From: Chlorobiota bacterium
Lineage (GTDB): Bacteria > Bacteroidota > Bacteroidia > Bacteroidales > JAADGE01
NCBI GenBank assembly: GCA_013153575.1
Contig: JAADEE010000236.1
Location: 1 to 11,071, forward strand
Direction: 5' to 3'
Length of the DNA stretch: 11,071 nucleotides
Below the pieces are notes generated by a model. The model was not told the origin of the DNA. It ran no database searches and worked only from the letters and a program-made list of their open reading frames with translations. Shown piece after piece: positions 1 through 6,735 of the stretch; within the stretch, counting starts at the first letter, position 1; each line of letters opens with the position of its first letter. Both the position numbers and the translations under genes were made by a program.

Positions 1-1
1 A

Positions 2-58
2 AGCAGAACATTAGCAATTCTTAAAAGAAAAAGTGAAACCTTAAAAAAATATCTTTAA
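2..58 (+). CDS. Possible C-terminal end of an upstream gene (partial)
   Basis: One plus-strand frame is open from the window edge to a TAA at 56-58. It encodes about 18 residues that read like an amphipathic, Lys/Leu-rich helix (SRTLAILKRKSETLKKYL). The other plus frame that starts well stops at base 24. A hairpin at 76-106 lies just after this stop, as expected at a gene end. The fragment is too short to assign a family, and in such AT-rich DNA an open run of this length could be chance. The gene, if real, precedes the SPFH gene on the same strand, so its identity matters for that locus. Confidence 0.35.
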   Translation, partial: SRTLAILKRKSETLKKYL

Positions 59-75
59 AAATTAGAATTTACCAT

Positions 76-106
76 AACTGAAATTAAAATGTAAATTATT
101 TCAGTT
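76..106 (+). terminator. Hairpin, possible terminator of the upstream gene
   Basis: AACTGAAAT (76-84) is the exact reverse complement of ATTTCAGTT (98-106), giving a 9-bp stem with a 13-base loop. The bases after it (TTACTT) are only a weak T-tract, and the stem has only two G-C pairs. It may be a weak terminator or simply a palindrome in the 5' region of the SPFH gene. Confidence 0.35.
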
Positions 107-131
107 TTACTTAAAAATCAAAAAAAATAAT

Positions 132-139
132 TATTTTTG
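132..139 (+). promoter_or_regulatory. Candidate -7 element for the SPFH gene
   Basis: TATTTTTG fits the Bacteroidota -7 consensus TAnnTTTG and would give a 5' UTR of about 70 bases before the ATG at 216. No clear TTG/TTTG (-33) is seen at the expected distance upstream, and the region is very AT-rich, so this is weak. The rest of 107-215 shows nothing else recognisable. Confidence 0.3.
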
Positions 140-215
140 AGAAACTTTAAAATTTAGACATACATATTTTTATTACATTAAGAATTAAAATGTCAGTAAA
201 AAAACTTAAAACAAT

Positions 216-1328
216 ATGGGATTATTTAGTAAATTAAGAGGAGAAATAATTGATGTCATTGAATGGTTAGATAGTAGTGATGATACTATTGTTTACAGAT
301 TTCAAAGACAAGGAAATGAAATAAAAACAGGAGCTCAACTTACAGTAAGAGAATCGCAAGTTGCAGTTTTTATAAACGAAGGAAAAGTTGCAGATGTTTT
401 TCCTCCCGGAAGATACGAATTAACAACAAACAACCTTCCTATTCTTACAACATTAAATGCTTGGAAACATGGTTTTAACAGTCCATTTAAAGCAGAAGTG
501 TATTTTGTTAATACTAAAAGATTTACAAATCAAAAATGGGGAACACCAAACGTGTTTTATATAAGAGATGCAGATTTTGGACGAGTAAGTTTAAGAGCAT
601 TCGGAACCTATACAATGAAAGTTGCAGATCCTGTAAAATTTATACAAGAAGTAGCAGGAACAAGTGGCAATTTTACTACTGATGAAATTAAATCAGAATT
701 AAGAAGTTTAATTGTAACACAATTTATTGATGCCGTAGGAGAAAGCAAAATTCCATTGCTTGATATGGCACAAAACTATAAAGATATTTCAGATTTTTGC
801 CAGAAAAAACTTGGTGAAGAGTTCCTAGAATATGGTATAGAAATTACAAAATTTTTAGTATCAAGTATAAGCTTACCTGAAAAACTTCAAGAAAAGTTAG
901 ATGAAGGAACAGGTATGAATATGCTTGGAGATATGAACAGATATTCTCAAATGAAATCTGCCGATGCAATGGCTACAGCTGCAGGTAACCCCGGAATGGG
1001 TGGAGGAATGGAAGGAATGATGGGTATGGCAATGATGCAACAAATGATGAATCAAAATCAAATGATGCAAAATAATCAAAAATCAACTCAACAAATGGCA
1101 CCACCGCCACCTCCTGTTGTTCAGTACTATATATCGGTAAATGGTCAACAGCAAGGACCTTTTAACACAGAGCAATTACAACAAATGGTTGCACAAGGGC
1201 AATTAACAAAACAAACTTATGTTTGGAAACAAGGAATGACAGGGTGGAAAACAGCCGGAGAAGTTGCAGAAATAGCAAGTTTATTTGGAGGAACACCGCC
1301 ACCACCGCCACCACCACCAGCAATGTAA
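216..1328 (+). CDS. SPFH/band-7 domain protein with C-terminal GYF_2 domain (YdjI-like)
   Basis: A 370-residue protein of the SPFH family often annotated as 'virion core protein-like', related to Bacillus subtilis YdjI. The start MGLFSKLRGEIIDVIEWLD matches the usual beginning of this family. The SPFH region spans about residues 25-230. A Met/Gln/Asn-rich low-complexity linker (about 233-294) follows, then a proline run (296-300). Next is a GYF_2-type module (about 303-356) with the hallmark YYISVNGQQQGPF, then W337 and W344. The protein ends in eight prolines and Ala-Met. There is no signal peptide or clear membrane span, so it is probably cytoplasmic or peripheral at the membrane. In B. subtilis, YdjI helps recruit the PspA-type protein YdjF to a YdjG/YdjH membrane anchor. 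The zinc-ribbon membrane protein encoded next is a plausible partner here. GYF_2 domains usually bind proline-rich peptides, so the protein's own proline runs could be ligands; that is inference. Confidence 0.88.
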   Translation: MGLFSKLRGEIIDVIEWLDSSDDTIVYRFQRQGNEIKTGAQLTVRESQVAVFINEGKVADVFPPGRYELTTNNLPILTTLNAWKHGFNSPFKAEVYFVNTKRFTNQKWGTPNVFYIRDADFGRVSLRAFGTYTMKVADPVKFIQEVAGTSGNFTTDEIKSELRSLIVTQFIDAVGESKIPLLDMAQNYKDISDFCQKKLGEEFLEYGIEITKFLVSSISLPEKLQEKLDEGTGMNMLGDMNRYSQMKSADAMATAAGNPGMGGGMEGMMGMAMMQQMMNQNQMMQNNQKSTQQMAPPPPPVVQYYISVNGQQQGPFNTEQLQQMVAQGQLTKQTYVWKQGMTGWKTAGEVAEIASLFGGTPPPPPPPPAM

Positions 1329-1355
1329 AGTGATATAAGAAAGTTTTATAAAAAC

Positions 1356-1389
1356 ACCCCAACATTTATAAACTTTGTTGGGGTATTTT
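1356..1389 (+). terminator. Rho-independent terminator after the SPFH gene
   Basis: ACCCCAAC (1356-1363) pairs perfectly with GTTGGGGT (1377-1384), extended by an A-T pair inside, and is followed by ATTTTG. It lies 28 bases after the SPFH stop codon and 36 before the next ATG. The downstream gene is therefore either reached by read-through or has its own promoter; I find no full -7 consensus in the gap. Confidence 0.8.
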
Positions 1390-1424
1390 GTATAGATATT
1401 AGTTGCATTTAAGATATTTATTTT

Positions 1425-2540
1425 ATGATAGAAAAAAAAGTAACAAATAGCAAACAAAATGAAATTGTTTGTAATAATTGTGGTGCTGAATTATTTTTTG
1501 AACCTGGAACTGATAGTTTAAAATGTCATTATTGTGGGTCAATTAATAAAATAACAGTTGATATAGATAAAATTTCCGATGCAATAGAAGAGTTAGATTA
1601 TAATAAATATATAAATGAATATGATACAGCACCAAAAATTGAAATAACTACAGTAAAATGTAATGATTGTGGTGCAGAAACAACCTTTGATACAAATGTT
1701 GTATCAGATAAATGTGATTTTTGTGGAAGTCCGCTTATCTCAAAAGAAGCACATACATCACAAATAATAGCTCCAAAAGCAATGCTTCCTTTTAAAGTAA
1801 GTAAAAAAGAAGGTTTTGAACTTTATGAGAAATGGATAAAAGGACTTTGGTTTGCTCCAAATGGTTTAAAAAAACAATCAAGACAAACTGATGATTTATC
1901 CGGTATTTATACTCCATTTTGGACCTATGATTCTGATACATACACAGAGTATAGCGGACAAAGAGGTGATTATTATTATACTACCGAAACATATTATGAA
2001 AATGGACAACAAAGGACAAGGCAAGTTCGTCATACAAATTGGAGATATGTTAGCGGAAGAGTTAGTAATTACTTTGACGATGTTATGGTTCATGCAAGTA
2101 ATTCATTACCACGTAAATATGTTAGTCGTTTAGAGCCTTGGGATTTACAAAATCTTGTTCCTTTCAATCCAAAATATTTAGCAGGTTTTAAATCAGAAAC
2201 TTATCGTGTTGCATTACCTGATGGGTTTACTTATGCAAAATCTAAAATGGAGCCTGTTATTATAGCTTCTGTACGGAGAGATATTGGAGGAGATGAACAA
2301 CGAATTTCAAATATGGTAACACATTATAATAATACAAGTTTTAAACATATATTATTGCCTGTTTGGTTGAGCACTTATAAATATAAAGATAAAATTTATA
2401 GGTTTCTGATAAATGGCAGAACCGGTAATGTGCAAGGTGAAAGACCTTGGAGTTGGATTAAAATAACTCTTGCAGTTTTAGCTGCAGCTTCAATTATAGG
2501 AGGGATTTATTGGTATAGTGAAGTTTACATGCAATATTGA
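1425..2540 (+). CDS. Membrane-anchored double zinc-ribbon protein (YdjG-like)
   Basis: A 371-residue protein with two TFIIB-like zinc ribbons at the N-terminus. The first uses C16, C19, C34 and C37, and the second C79, C82, C97 and C100, each of the CxxC...CxxC type. A middle region of about 230 residues, rich in Tyr and Thr (about 115-340), follows, with the run GDYYYTTETYY at 181-191. The protein ends in a single hydrophobic span (about 345-363) with a short tail. Homologues are often mis-annotated as 'replication restart helicase PriA' because of the ribbons, but no helicase motifs are present. The layout and the SPFH neighbour suggest a counterpart of B. subtilis YdjG, which anchors a PspA/YdjI complex at the membrane. 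The order of domains puts the ribbons in the cytoplasm if the C-terminal segment is the only span. The gene ends two bases from the convergent S4 gene. Confidence 0.82.
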   Translation: MIEKKVTNSKQNEIVCNNCGAELFFEPGTDSLKCHYCGSINKITVDIDKISDAIEELDYNKYINEYDTAPKIEITTVKCNDCGAETTFDTNVVSDKCDFCGSPLISKEAHTSQIIAPKAMLPFKVSKKEGFELYEKWIKGLWFAPNGLKKQSRQTDDLSGIYTPFWTYDSDTYTEYSGQRGDYYYTTETYYENGQQRTRQVRHTNWRYVSGRVSNYFDDVMVHASNSLPRKYVSRLEPWDLQNLVPFNPKYLAGFKSETYRVALPDGFTYAKSKMEPVIIASVRRDIGGDEQRISNMVTHYNNTSFKHILLPVWLSTYKYKDKIYRFLINGRTGNVQGERPWSWIKITLAVLAAASIIGGIYWYSEVYMQY

Positions 2541-2542
2541 TA

Positions 2543-2923
2543 TTATCCGAAAAAGTTTTTTAAATCTCTACGTTCTTTTTTTGTAGGACGCCCTGTGCCA
2601 CGGTCGCGTTTTAAGTAGATGTTTTTATTTATAATATCTAATGTTTCAAGAACATCTTGTGGAGTTGTTTCTGTAATATAATCTTTAACAAGTTTAGCCC
2701 CAACTCTTTTATGTAGAATTTTATCAATTTTGTAAGTTTTAAAAACAGGAGGATGTTTAATTTTAAATTCGTCACCTTCTTGCATAAGTCTTGATGGTTT
2801 TACAAAAACATCACCAATCATAACTTGTTTTTTTTTACATGCTTCAGCAGCTTGGCTACGTGTTTTATATAACCTAACAGACCAAAGAAATTTATCGGCA
2901 CGTTCACTATTCTGTTGTTTCAT
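2543..2923 (-). CDS. Hsp15-like S4-domain RNA-binding protein
   Basis: A 126-residue protein beginning with an S4 RNA-binding domain (residues 8 to about 65). The core ERADKFLWSVRLYKTRSQAA and the following basic loop (KKKQVMIGD) are diagnostic. The C-terminal basic tail (RGTGRPTKKERRDLKNFF) is typical of the Hsp15/HslR group. Family members bind 50S subunits that carry a nascent chain after abortive translation. The related short S4 protein RqcP (YabO) works in ribosome quality control. The ATG lies inside the end of pth (17-base overlap), so the two are probably translationally coupled. Both act on stalled or prematurely released peptidyl-tRNA, which makes the pairing functionally sensible. 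Whether this one works like HslR or RqcP cannot be decided from sequence alone. Confidence 0.88.
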   Translation of the reverse strand: MKQQNSERADKFLWSVRLYKTRSQAAEACKKKQVMIGDVFVKPSRLMQEGDEFKIKHPPVFKTYKIDKILHKRVGAKLVKDYITETTPQDVLETLDIINKNIYLKRDRGTGRPTKKERRDLKNFFG

Positions 2924-3578
2924 CTTTCTTTTTTAACTTTTCAAGTTCTTTATCAATGTCATATTTTTTATTAAAATAGTTCATTGTTCTTGTTATGCCA
3001 ATAGTCCCAAAGTTTTTAATTGCACCAACCATTTGTTTTATTCTTTCCGGTAGAAGTTTTGCTTCTGTTTCAGTCCAATTATCTAAAACATAATCAACTT
3101 GTTTACCTTTTGAGAAAGAATTGCCAATTCCAAATCTTAAACGATTAAAATTTTGATGACCAAGAACTTCTATTATGTTTTTTAGTCCGTTATGTCCTCC
3201 GTCTCCACCTTTATTTTTTATTCTTATTGTTCCGAAAGGAATTGCTAAATCATCAACAATAATAAGAACATTTTCAATCGGTATTTTTTCTTTTTTTATC
3301 CAATAGTTAACGGCTTTTCCGCTAAGGTTCATAAATGTCATTGGTTTAGCAAGTACAAATATTCTTCCTTTGTGTTTTACTTTTACAACATCAGCATATC
3401 TGTTGTGTTCAAATGTTGCATTGTTTTGTTCTGCAAAAGCATCAAGGACTTTAAAGCCAATATTATGCCTTGTTTCTGAATATTCGTTTCCGGGGTTTCC
3501 TAAACCAACAATAAGATATTTCATGTCATTATTTATGTCATCTTTTTTATTAAATATTTTTTGAAAAAAGTTGAACAT
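2907..3578 (-). CDS. pth: Peptidyl-tRNA hydrolase
   Basis: A 223-residue bacterial-type Pth, which hydrolyses the ester bond of peptidyl-tRNAs released from ribosomes. The core starts at residue 19 (MKYLIVGLGNPG). The expected residues are visible: N28 in GLGNPG, the catalytic histidine H38 in RHNIGF, N84 in MNLSG, the acidic VDD at 108-110, and N130 in GGHNGLK. The start at 3578 adds an 18-residue charged and aromatic leader (MFNFFQKIFNKKDDINND). An alternative ATG at 3524 would give the compact form. I kept the longer one because similar extensions occur in some Bacteroidota, but it is uncertain. The C-terminal tail (about 205-223) is charged. It follows rplY across a terminator hairpin and overlaps the S4 gene by 17 bases. 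The prs-ctc-pth order parallels B. subtilis prs-ctc-spoVC. Confidence 0.94.
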   Translation of the reverse strand: MFNFFQKIFNKKDDINNDMKYLIVGLGNPGNEYSETRHNIGFKVLDAFAEQNNATFEHNRYADVVKVKHKGRIFVLAKPMTFMNLSGKAVNYWIKKEKIPIENVLIIVDDLAIPFGTIRIKNKGGDGGHNGLKNIIEVLGHQNFNRLRFGIGNSFSKGKQVDYVLDNWTETEAKLLPERIKQMVGAIKNFGTIGITRTMNYFNKKYDIDKELEKLKKKDETTE

Positions 3579-3592
3579 ACATTTGTGTTTAT

Positions 3593-3628
3593 AAAAAGAA
3601 ACTTGAAATTGTTAAAATTTCAAGCTTC
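3593..3628 (-). terminator. Intrinsic terminator between rplY and pth
   Basis: On the minus strand CTTGAAAT (3624-3617) pairs with ATTTCAAG (3609-3602). The stem extends outwards by a G-U wobble and three more pairs (GAAG against TTTC) to 12 bp with a 7-base loop, and is followed by TTTTTAT. On the plus strand the wobble would be an A-C mismatch, so the minus orientation is favoured. It sits 24 bases after the rplY stop and 14 before the pth start, so it should reduce expression of pth and the S4 gene relative to prs-rplY. Confidence 0.78.
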
Positions 3629-3651
3629 TTTAATTTACAATAATTTAAGTT

Positions 3652-4266
3652 TTATTCTTCAGTTGCTTCGTCTTCTTCTTCGCCTTCTTCACCGGCTTCA
3701 CCTGCTAATGATTTAGCAAGACGAGTCATATTAATAGAAACAACGATTGATTGTGGATCTAAGAATTCAAGATTAGGATATAATTCCTTTAAATCATTTA
3801 TTCTTATTGCATCACCAATTCCTAAATCTGTAATGTCAAGAGTAAGTTCGTCAGGTAAGTTTTCAGCTAATGCTTTAACTAAAACTTTTCTTCTTGCAAC
3901 TCCTAATACACCCCCTGCTTGAATACCTTTTGCAAATCCTGTAGTTGCAATAGGAACTTCAATTTTAAATTCTTTTTTCAAATCAATTCTGTAAAAGTCA
4001 ATATGAGTAATCTCATCAGTTACAGGATGAAAATCAATAGATTGCATTTTTGCAATATATTTTTCTCCATCAATATTTAAATCAACAAGATATGAATTTG
4101 GTGTGTAAACTAAATTTTTAAATTCATTTCTATGTGCGTAAAAATGCACATTGTCTTGTTTTTGTCCGTAAATTACGCAAGGAACATTGTTTTCTTTTCT
4201 TAAAGCTTTTGTTGCTTTTTTTCCAAGACTAGTTCTTTTTTTTGCATTAATTTCTATTGTTTTCAT
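3652..4266 (-). CDS. rplY: 50S ribosomal protein L25/CTC, general stress form
   Basis: A 204-residue protein of the long L25 (CTC/TL5) type that binds 5S rRNA on the large subunit. The N-terminal L25 domain (about 1-92) starts MKTIEINAKKRTSLGKKATKALR and contains VPCVIYG. The second beta domain (about 98-185) includes GVARRKVLVKALAENLP, typical of CTC proteins. The end is strongly acidic (GEEGEEEDEATEE), a tail common in Bacteroidota versions. It follows prs on the same strand after 139 bases. That gap has no tRNA and no convincing -7 promoter, so I read the two genes as one transcript. A terminator hairpin lies just downstream. Confidence 0.94.
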   Translation of the reverse strand: MKTIEINAKKRTSLGKKATKALRKENNVPCVIYGQKQDNVHFYAHRNEFKNLVYTPNSYLVDLNIDGEKYIAKMQSIDFHPVTDEITHIDFYRIDLKKEFKIEVPIATTGFAKGIQAGGVLGVARRKVLVKALAENLPDELTLDITDLGIGDAIRINDLKELYPNLEFLDPQSIVVSINMTRLAKSLAGEAGEEGEEEDEATEE

Positions 4267-4405
4267 TTCTTTTGTTTTTGTGTTACTAAGATTTTGACAA
4301 AAATTTCAGTTTGAACAAAGCATCAAATCCTCATCACACTGTTTATAATAGCTTTTTTGTTTTTGAACCGCGAAATTACAAATTATTTTTTTAACTCAAT
4401 TAATT

Positions 4406-5338
4406 CTATAAAAAACTTTCACTTATTGATTGATAATTGTAAACTTTTTTTATAACATCTGCAAATATTCCGGCAACTGAAAGAACTTTTATTTTTTTTG
4501 ATTCTTTTTTTAATGGAATTGTGTCGGAAACTATTAGTTCTGTGAGTTTTGAGTTTTCAATTCTTTCGTATGCAGGACCTGATAAAACGGCATGAGTTAT
4601 AACTGCTCTTACACTTTTTGCGCCTTTTTCAATAAGCACATTTGCAGCTTTTACAAGGGTTCCTGCTGTATCTACAATGTCGTCTACTAAAATTACGTTT
4701 TTGCCTTCAACGTTTCCTATTATTTTCATTTCACTAACTTCATTTGCTTTTTCACGAAGTTTATATCCTATTACCATTTCTGTTTTTAGAAATTTCGCAT
4801 AGGCATTTGCTCGTTTAGTTCCTCCTGTGTCGGGTGAGGCAATTGCAACATTTTCAAGACCTAAGTTTTTTATATAAGGGATAAAAATAGCAGAAGCGTA
4901 TAAATGGTCAACAGGAACATTAAAAAATCCTTGAATTTGGTCGGCATGTAAATCCATTGTTATTACTCGGTCAACTCCGGCAGCAGATAAAATGTCTGCA
5001 ACAAGTTTTGCGCCTATTGCAACACGTGGTTTGTCTTTTCTGTCTTGCCTTGCGAAACCAAAATATGGAATAACAGCAACTACTTTATATGCTGATGCTC
5101 TTCTTGCGGCATCAATCATTAATAATAATTCAAATAAATTATCGGTTGGCTGAAATGTTGATTGTACTATAAAAACATATTTGCCTCTAACTGTTTCTTC
5201 GTATCCGGGACGATATTCTCCATCACTAAATGTTGACATAAATGTTTTTCCAAGAGGAATTCCGTAACTATCAACAATTTTCTGTGTTAGGTATTTTGTT
5301 TGCTGACCTGAAAAGATTTTAATGTTTGAGTTTACCAT
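4406..5338 (-). CDS. prs: Ribose-phosphate pyrophosphokinase (PRPP synthetase)
   Basis: A 310-residue class I enzyme that makes PRPP from ribose 5-phosphate and ATP, the precursor for purines, pyrimidines, NAD, histidine and tryptophan. Key parts are in place: FSDGEYRP (37-44), the ATP-binding RQDRK (97-101), the catalytic-loop region DLHADQIQGFF (129-139, with H131), and the PRPP-binding motif VILVDDIVDTAGT (215-227). Length is normal. The protein begins at the standard point (NIKIFSGQQTKYLTQKIVDSYG). It lies 66 bases downstream of the M64 peptidase gene, with no terminator visible between them, and leads into rplY. The cytoplasmic enzyme is normally allosterically regulated by ADP and phosphate; nothing in the DNA shows special transcriptional control. 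Confidence 0.97.
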   Translation of the reverse strand: MVNSNIKIFSGQQTKYLTQKIVDSYGIPLGKTFMSTFSDGEYRPGYEETVRGKYVFIVQSTFQPTDNLFELLLMIDAARRASAYKVVAVIPYFGFARQDRKDKPRVAIGAKLVADILSAAGVDRVITMDLHADQIQGFFNVPVDHLYASAIFIPYIKNLGLENVAIASPDTGGTKRANAYAKFLKTEMVIGYKLREKANEVSEMKIIGNVEGKNVILVDDIVDTAGTLVKAANVLIEKGAKSVRAVITHAVLSGPAYERIENSKLTELIVSDTIPLKKESKKIKVLSVAGIFADVIKKVYNYQSISESFL

Positions 5339-5404
5339 GTGAAGATTTTTGAAAGATGATTATAATTTGGCGTAAAATTAAAAATTTAGATATATAAAAT
5401 AAAT

Positions 5405-6679
5405 TTATTCTGAATAAAACATAAGCATTTTAAAAACTGTTCTGTAACAAACAGGGCAAAAGTTATCTGTATTATTTGAACGCATTTTGCAATCGTATGC
5501 TGGTCTGTATATTTTTTTCTTTACGTATCCGGCACCTTCAAAAACTCCAACTTTATTTTTGTAAATTAATGAATCCGGTGTTGGAATTGGGGTGTCTTTT
5601 TTTATTAAGTCTTTCCATTTCGAGTCAAAATCAACTAAGTTGGTGATGTTTGCTTGCCAAAGTTCAACATTCATGTTGTATATGTCTTCGGCTTTGTTGT
5701 ATCCATAATCATATTCATCACCAAGGGCTGCAAAAGCATGTCCAAATTCGTGTGTAAAAACTCTGCCTGATTGTTTATGGTCGGCAGAACAAAGGTTATA
5801 GTAATTGTAGATTCCACCACCTCCATATTTTGCTGTATTAACTAAAATGTAAATTTGGTCGTAAGGTACATATGCGGCAATGTTTCTTAATTCTTCAATA
5901 TCTTGTGTTGTTAAATAGCGTTCCCAACCGAAAGTATAAAAATGTGTATTTATAACAGTATTTTTCCATATCGTGTCTCCGGGTATGTCGGTTCCGCTTT
6001 CTTCTGAAAAAGCATCAACTGCCCAAAAGTTAACTTTGTCTTTGTTGCTTTTAAATGGCTCAACTTCAAAGAAGTATTTTATAAACCGTTTGCTGTCTTT
6101 ATGGAATTTATTGAGTTCTTCTTTTGTGTAACCATCAGGAATTATAACTATATCAAGTTTTTTGTGATGTTCTTCTGAATAATGAAGTTTTTGTGTTTTA
6201 TATTTTATTTGTTTATCTTTAATTATTGAAATTGAGTTTGGATTTATTTCTTTTTCGAATAAGGTTTTAAAAACAAGGTTTTTATTTCTCATTTCAATTT
6301 TAAGAAGTATTGTGTTTTTGGGAAATGGGAAAGTAACAGATTCATAAAAACTTCTTGAAGTTTGTTTTGCTTCTTCTGTATCAATCCATTCATAATAAAG
6401 GTTTGAGTATCCTCTGGAATAAATAAGTTTGTTTGATTTTTTATCAAAAACTTGTATTCTAAAATCTCCAAAGTTAAAAGTGTCAATTAAGTTTTTTGTT
6501 GAGCCACCCCAAAATGGTTCTTCTTTAATTTTATTATAAAAAACTTTTGTTTCATTTTTATTTCCACCTATATTATAATCGAAACGCATTGATTTATCGA
6601 TAAAATATTTATCGAAATTTATTTGTGCTTTTAGATTAAAACTTATTAGTATTAAGAATGATAGTATTTGTACTTTCAT
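5405..6679 (-). CDS. Secreted zinc metallopeptidase of the M64 (IgA-peptidase-like) family
   Basis: A 424-residue protein with a signal peptide (MKVQILSFLILISFNLKA, cleavage likely before Q19). An N-terminal beta-rich region spans about 20-160. The peptidase domain begins near KLDIVIIPDGYT (174-185) and carries the zinc motif HEFGHAFAALGDEY (310-323), with ligands H310 and H314 and catalytic E311. The LGDEY extension is characteristic of M64. Near the C-terminus C397, C408 and C411 (CKMR...FCPVC) form the Cys cluster usual for the family. The protein stops right after this domain, with no type IX sorting domain or lipobox, so it is predicted periplasmic or exported by another route. M64 founders cleave IgA, but most environmental members have unknown substrates, and no IgA claim is justified here. 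The start lies 23 bases beyond the FKBP terminator hairpin, so its promoter is unclear. Confidence 0.87.
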   Translation of the reverse strand: MKVQILSFLILISFNLKAQINFDKYFIDKSMRFDYNIGGNKNETKVFYNKIKEEPFWGGSTKNLIDTFNFGDFRIQVFDKKSNKLIYSRGYSNLYYEWIDTEEAKQTSRSFYESVTFPFPKNTILLKIEMRNKNLVFKTLFEKEINPNSISIIKDKQIKYKTQKLHYSEEHHKKLDIVIIPDGYTKEELNKFHKDSKRFIKYFFEVEPFKSNKDKVNFWAVDAFSEESGTDIPGDTIWKNTVINTHFYTFGWERYLTTQDIEELRNIAAYVPYDQIYILVNTAKYGGGGIYNYYNLCSADHKQSGRVFTHEFGHAFAALGDEYDYGYNKAEDIYNMNVELWQANITNLVDFDSKWKDLIKKDTPIPTPDSLIYKNKVGVFEGAGYVKKKIYRPAYDCKMRSNNTDNFCPVCYRTVFKMLMFYSE

Positions 6680-6701
6680 ATTATGTATTATTTATTATAT
6701 G

Positions 6702-6733
6702 AAAAATGCCATGTTTTTAAAACATGGCATTTT
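6702..6733 (-). terminator. Strong intrinsic terminator after the FKBP gene
   Basis: AAAATGCCATGTTT and its exact complement form a long, perfect inverted repeat across 6703-6733 with a short A/T loop. On the minus strand it is followed by a T-run (6706-6702). It begins three bases after the FKBP stop codon and closes the serS-to-FKBP run. It also lies just before the M64 start, insulating that gene from read-through. Confidence 0.87.
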
Positions 6734-6735
6734 GT

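Noticed and set aside
190..237. A 15-codon open frame starting at ATG 190 and overlapping the SPFH start.
   Set aside because: It has no recognisable leader-peptide feature such as codon runs for one amino acid, and an ATG in AT-rich DNA before a gene is expected by chance.
1425..2540. A PriA-like helicase, as such zinc-ribbon proteins are often labelled.
   Set aside because: No Walker or other helicase motifs are present; only the zinc ribbons and a C-terminal membrane span are seen.
4267..4405. A tRNA or a promoter in the 139-base gap between prs and rplY.
   Set aside because: No cloverleaf or CCA-type acceptor stem was found, and no sequence fits TAnnTTTG.
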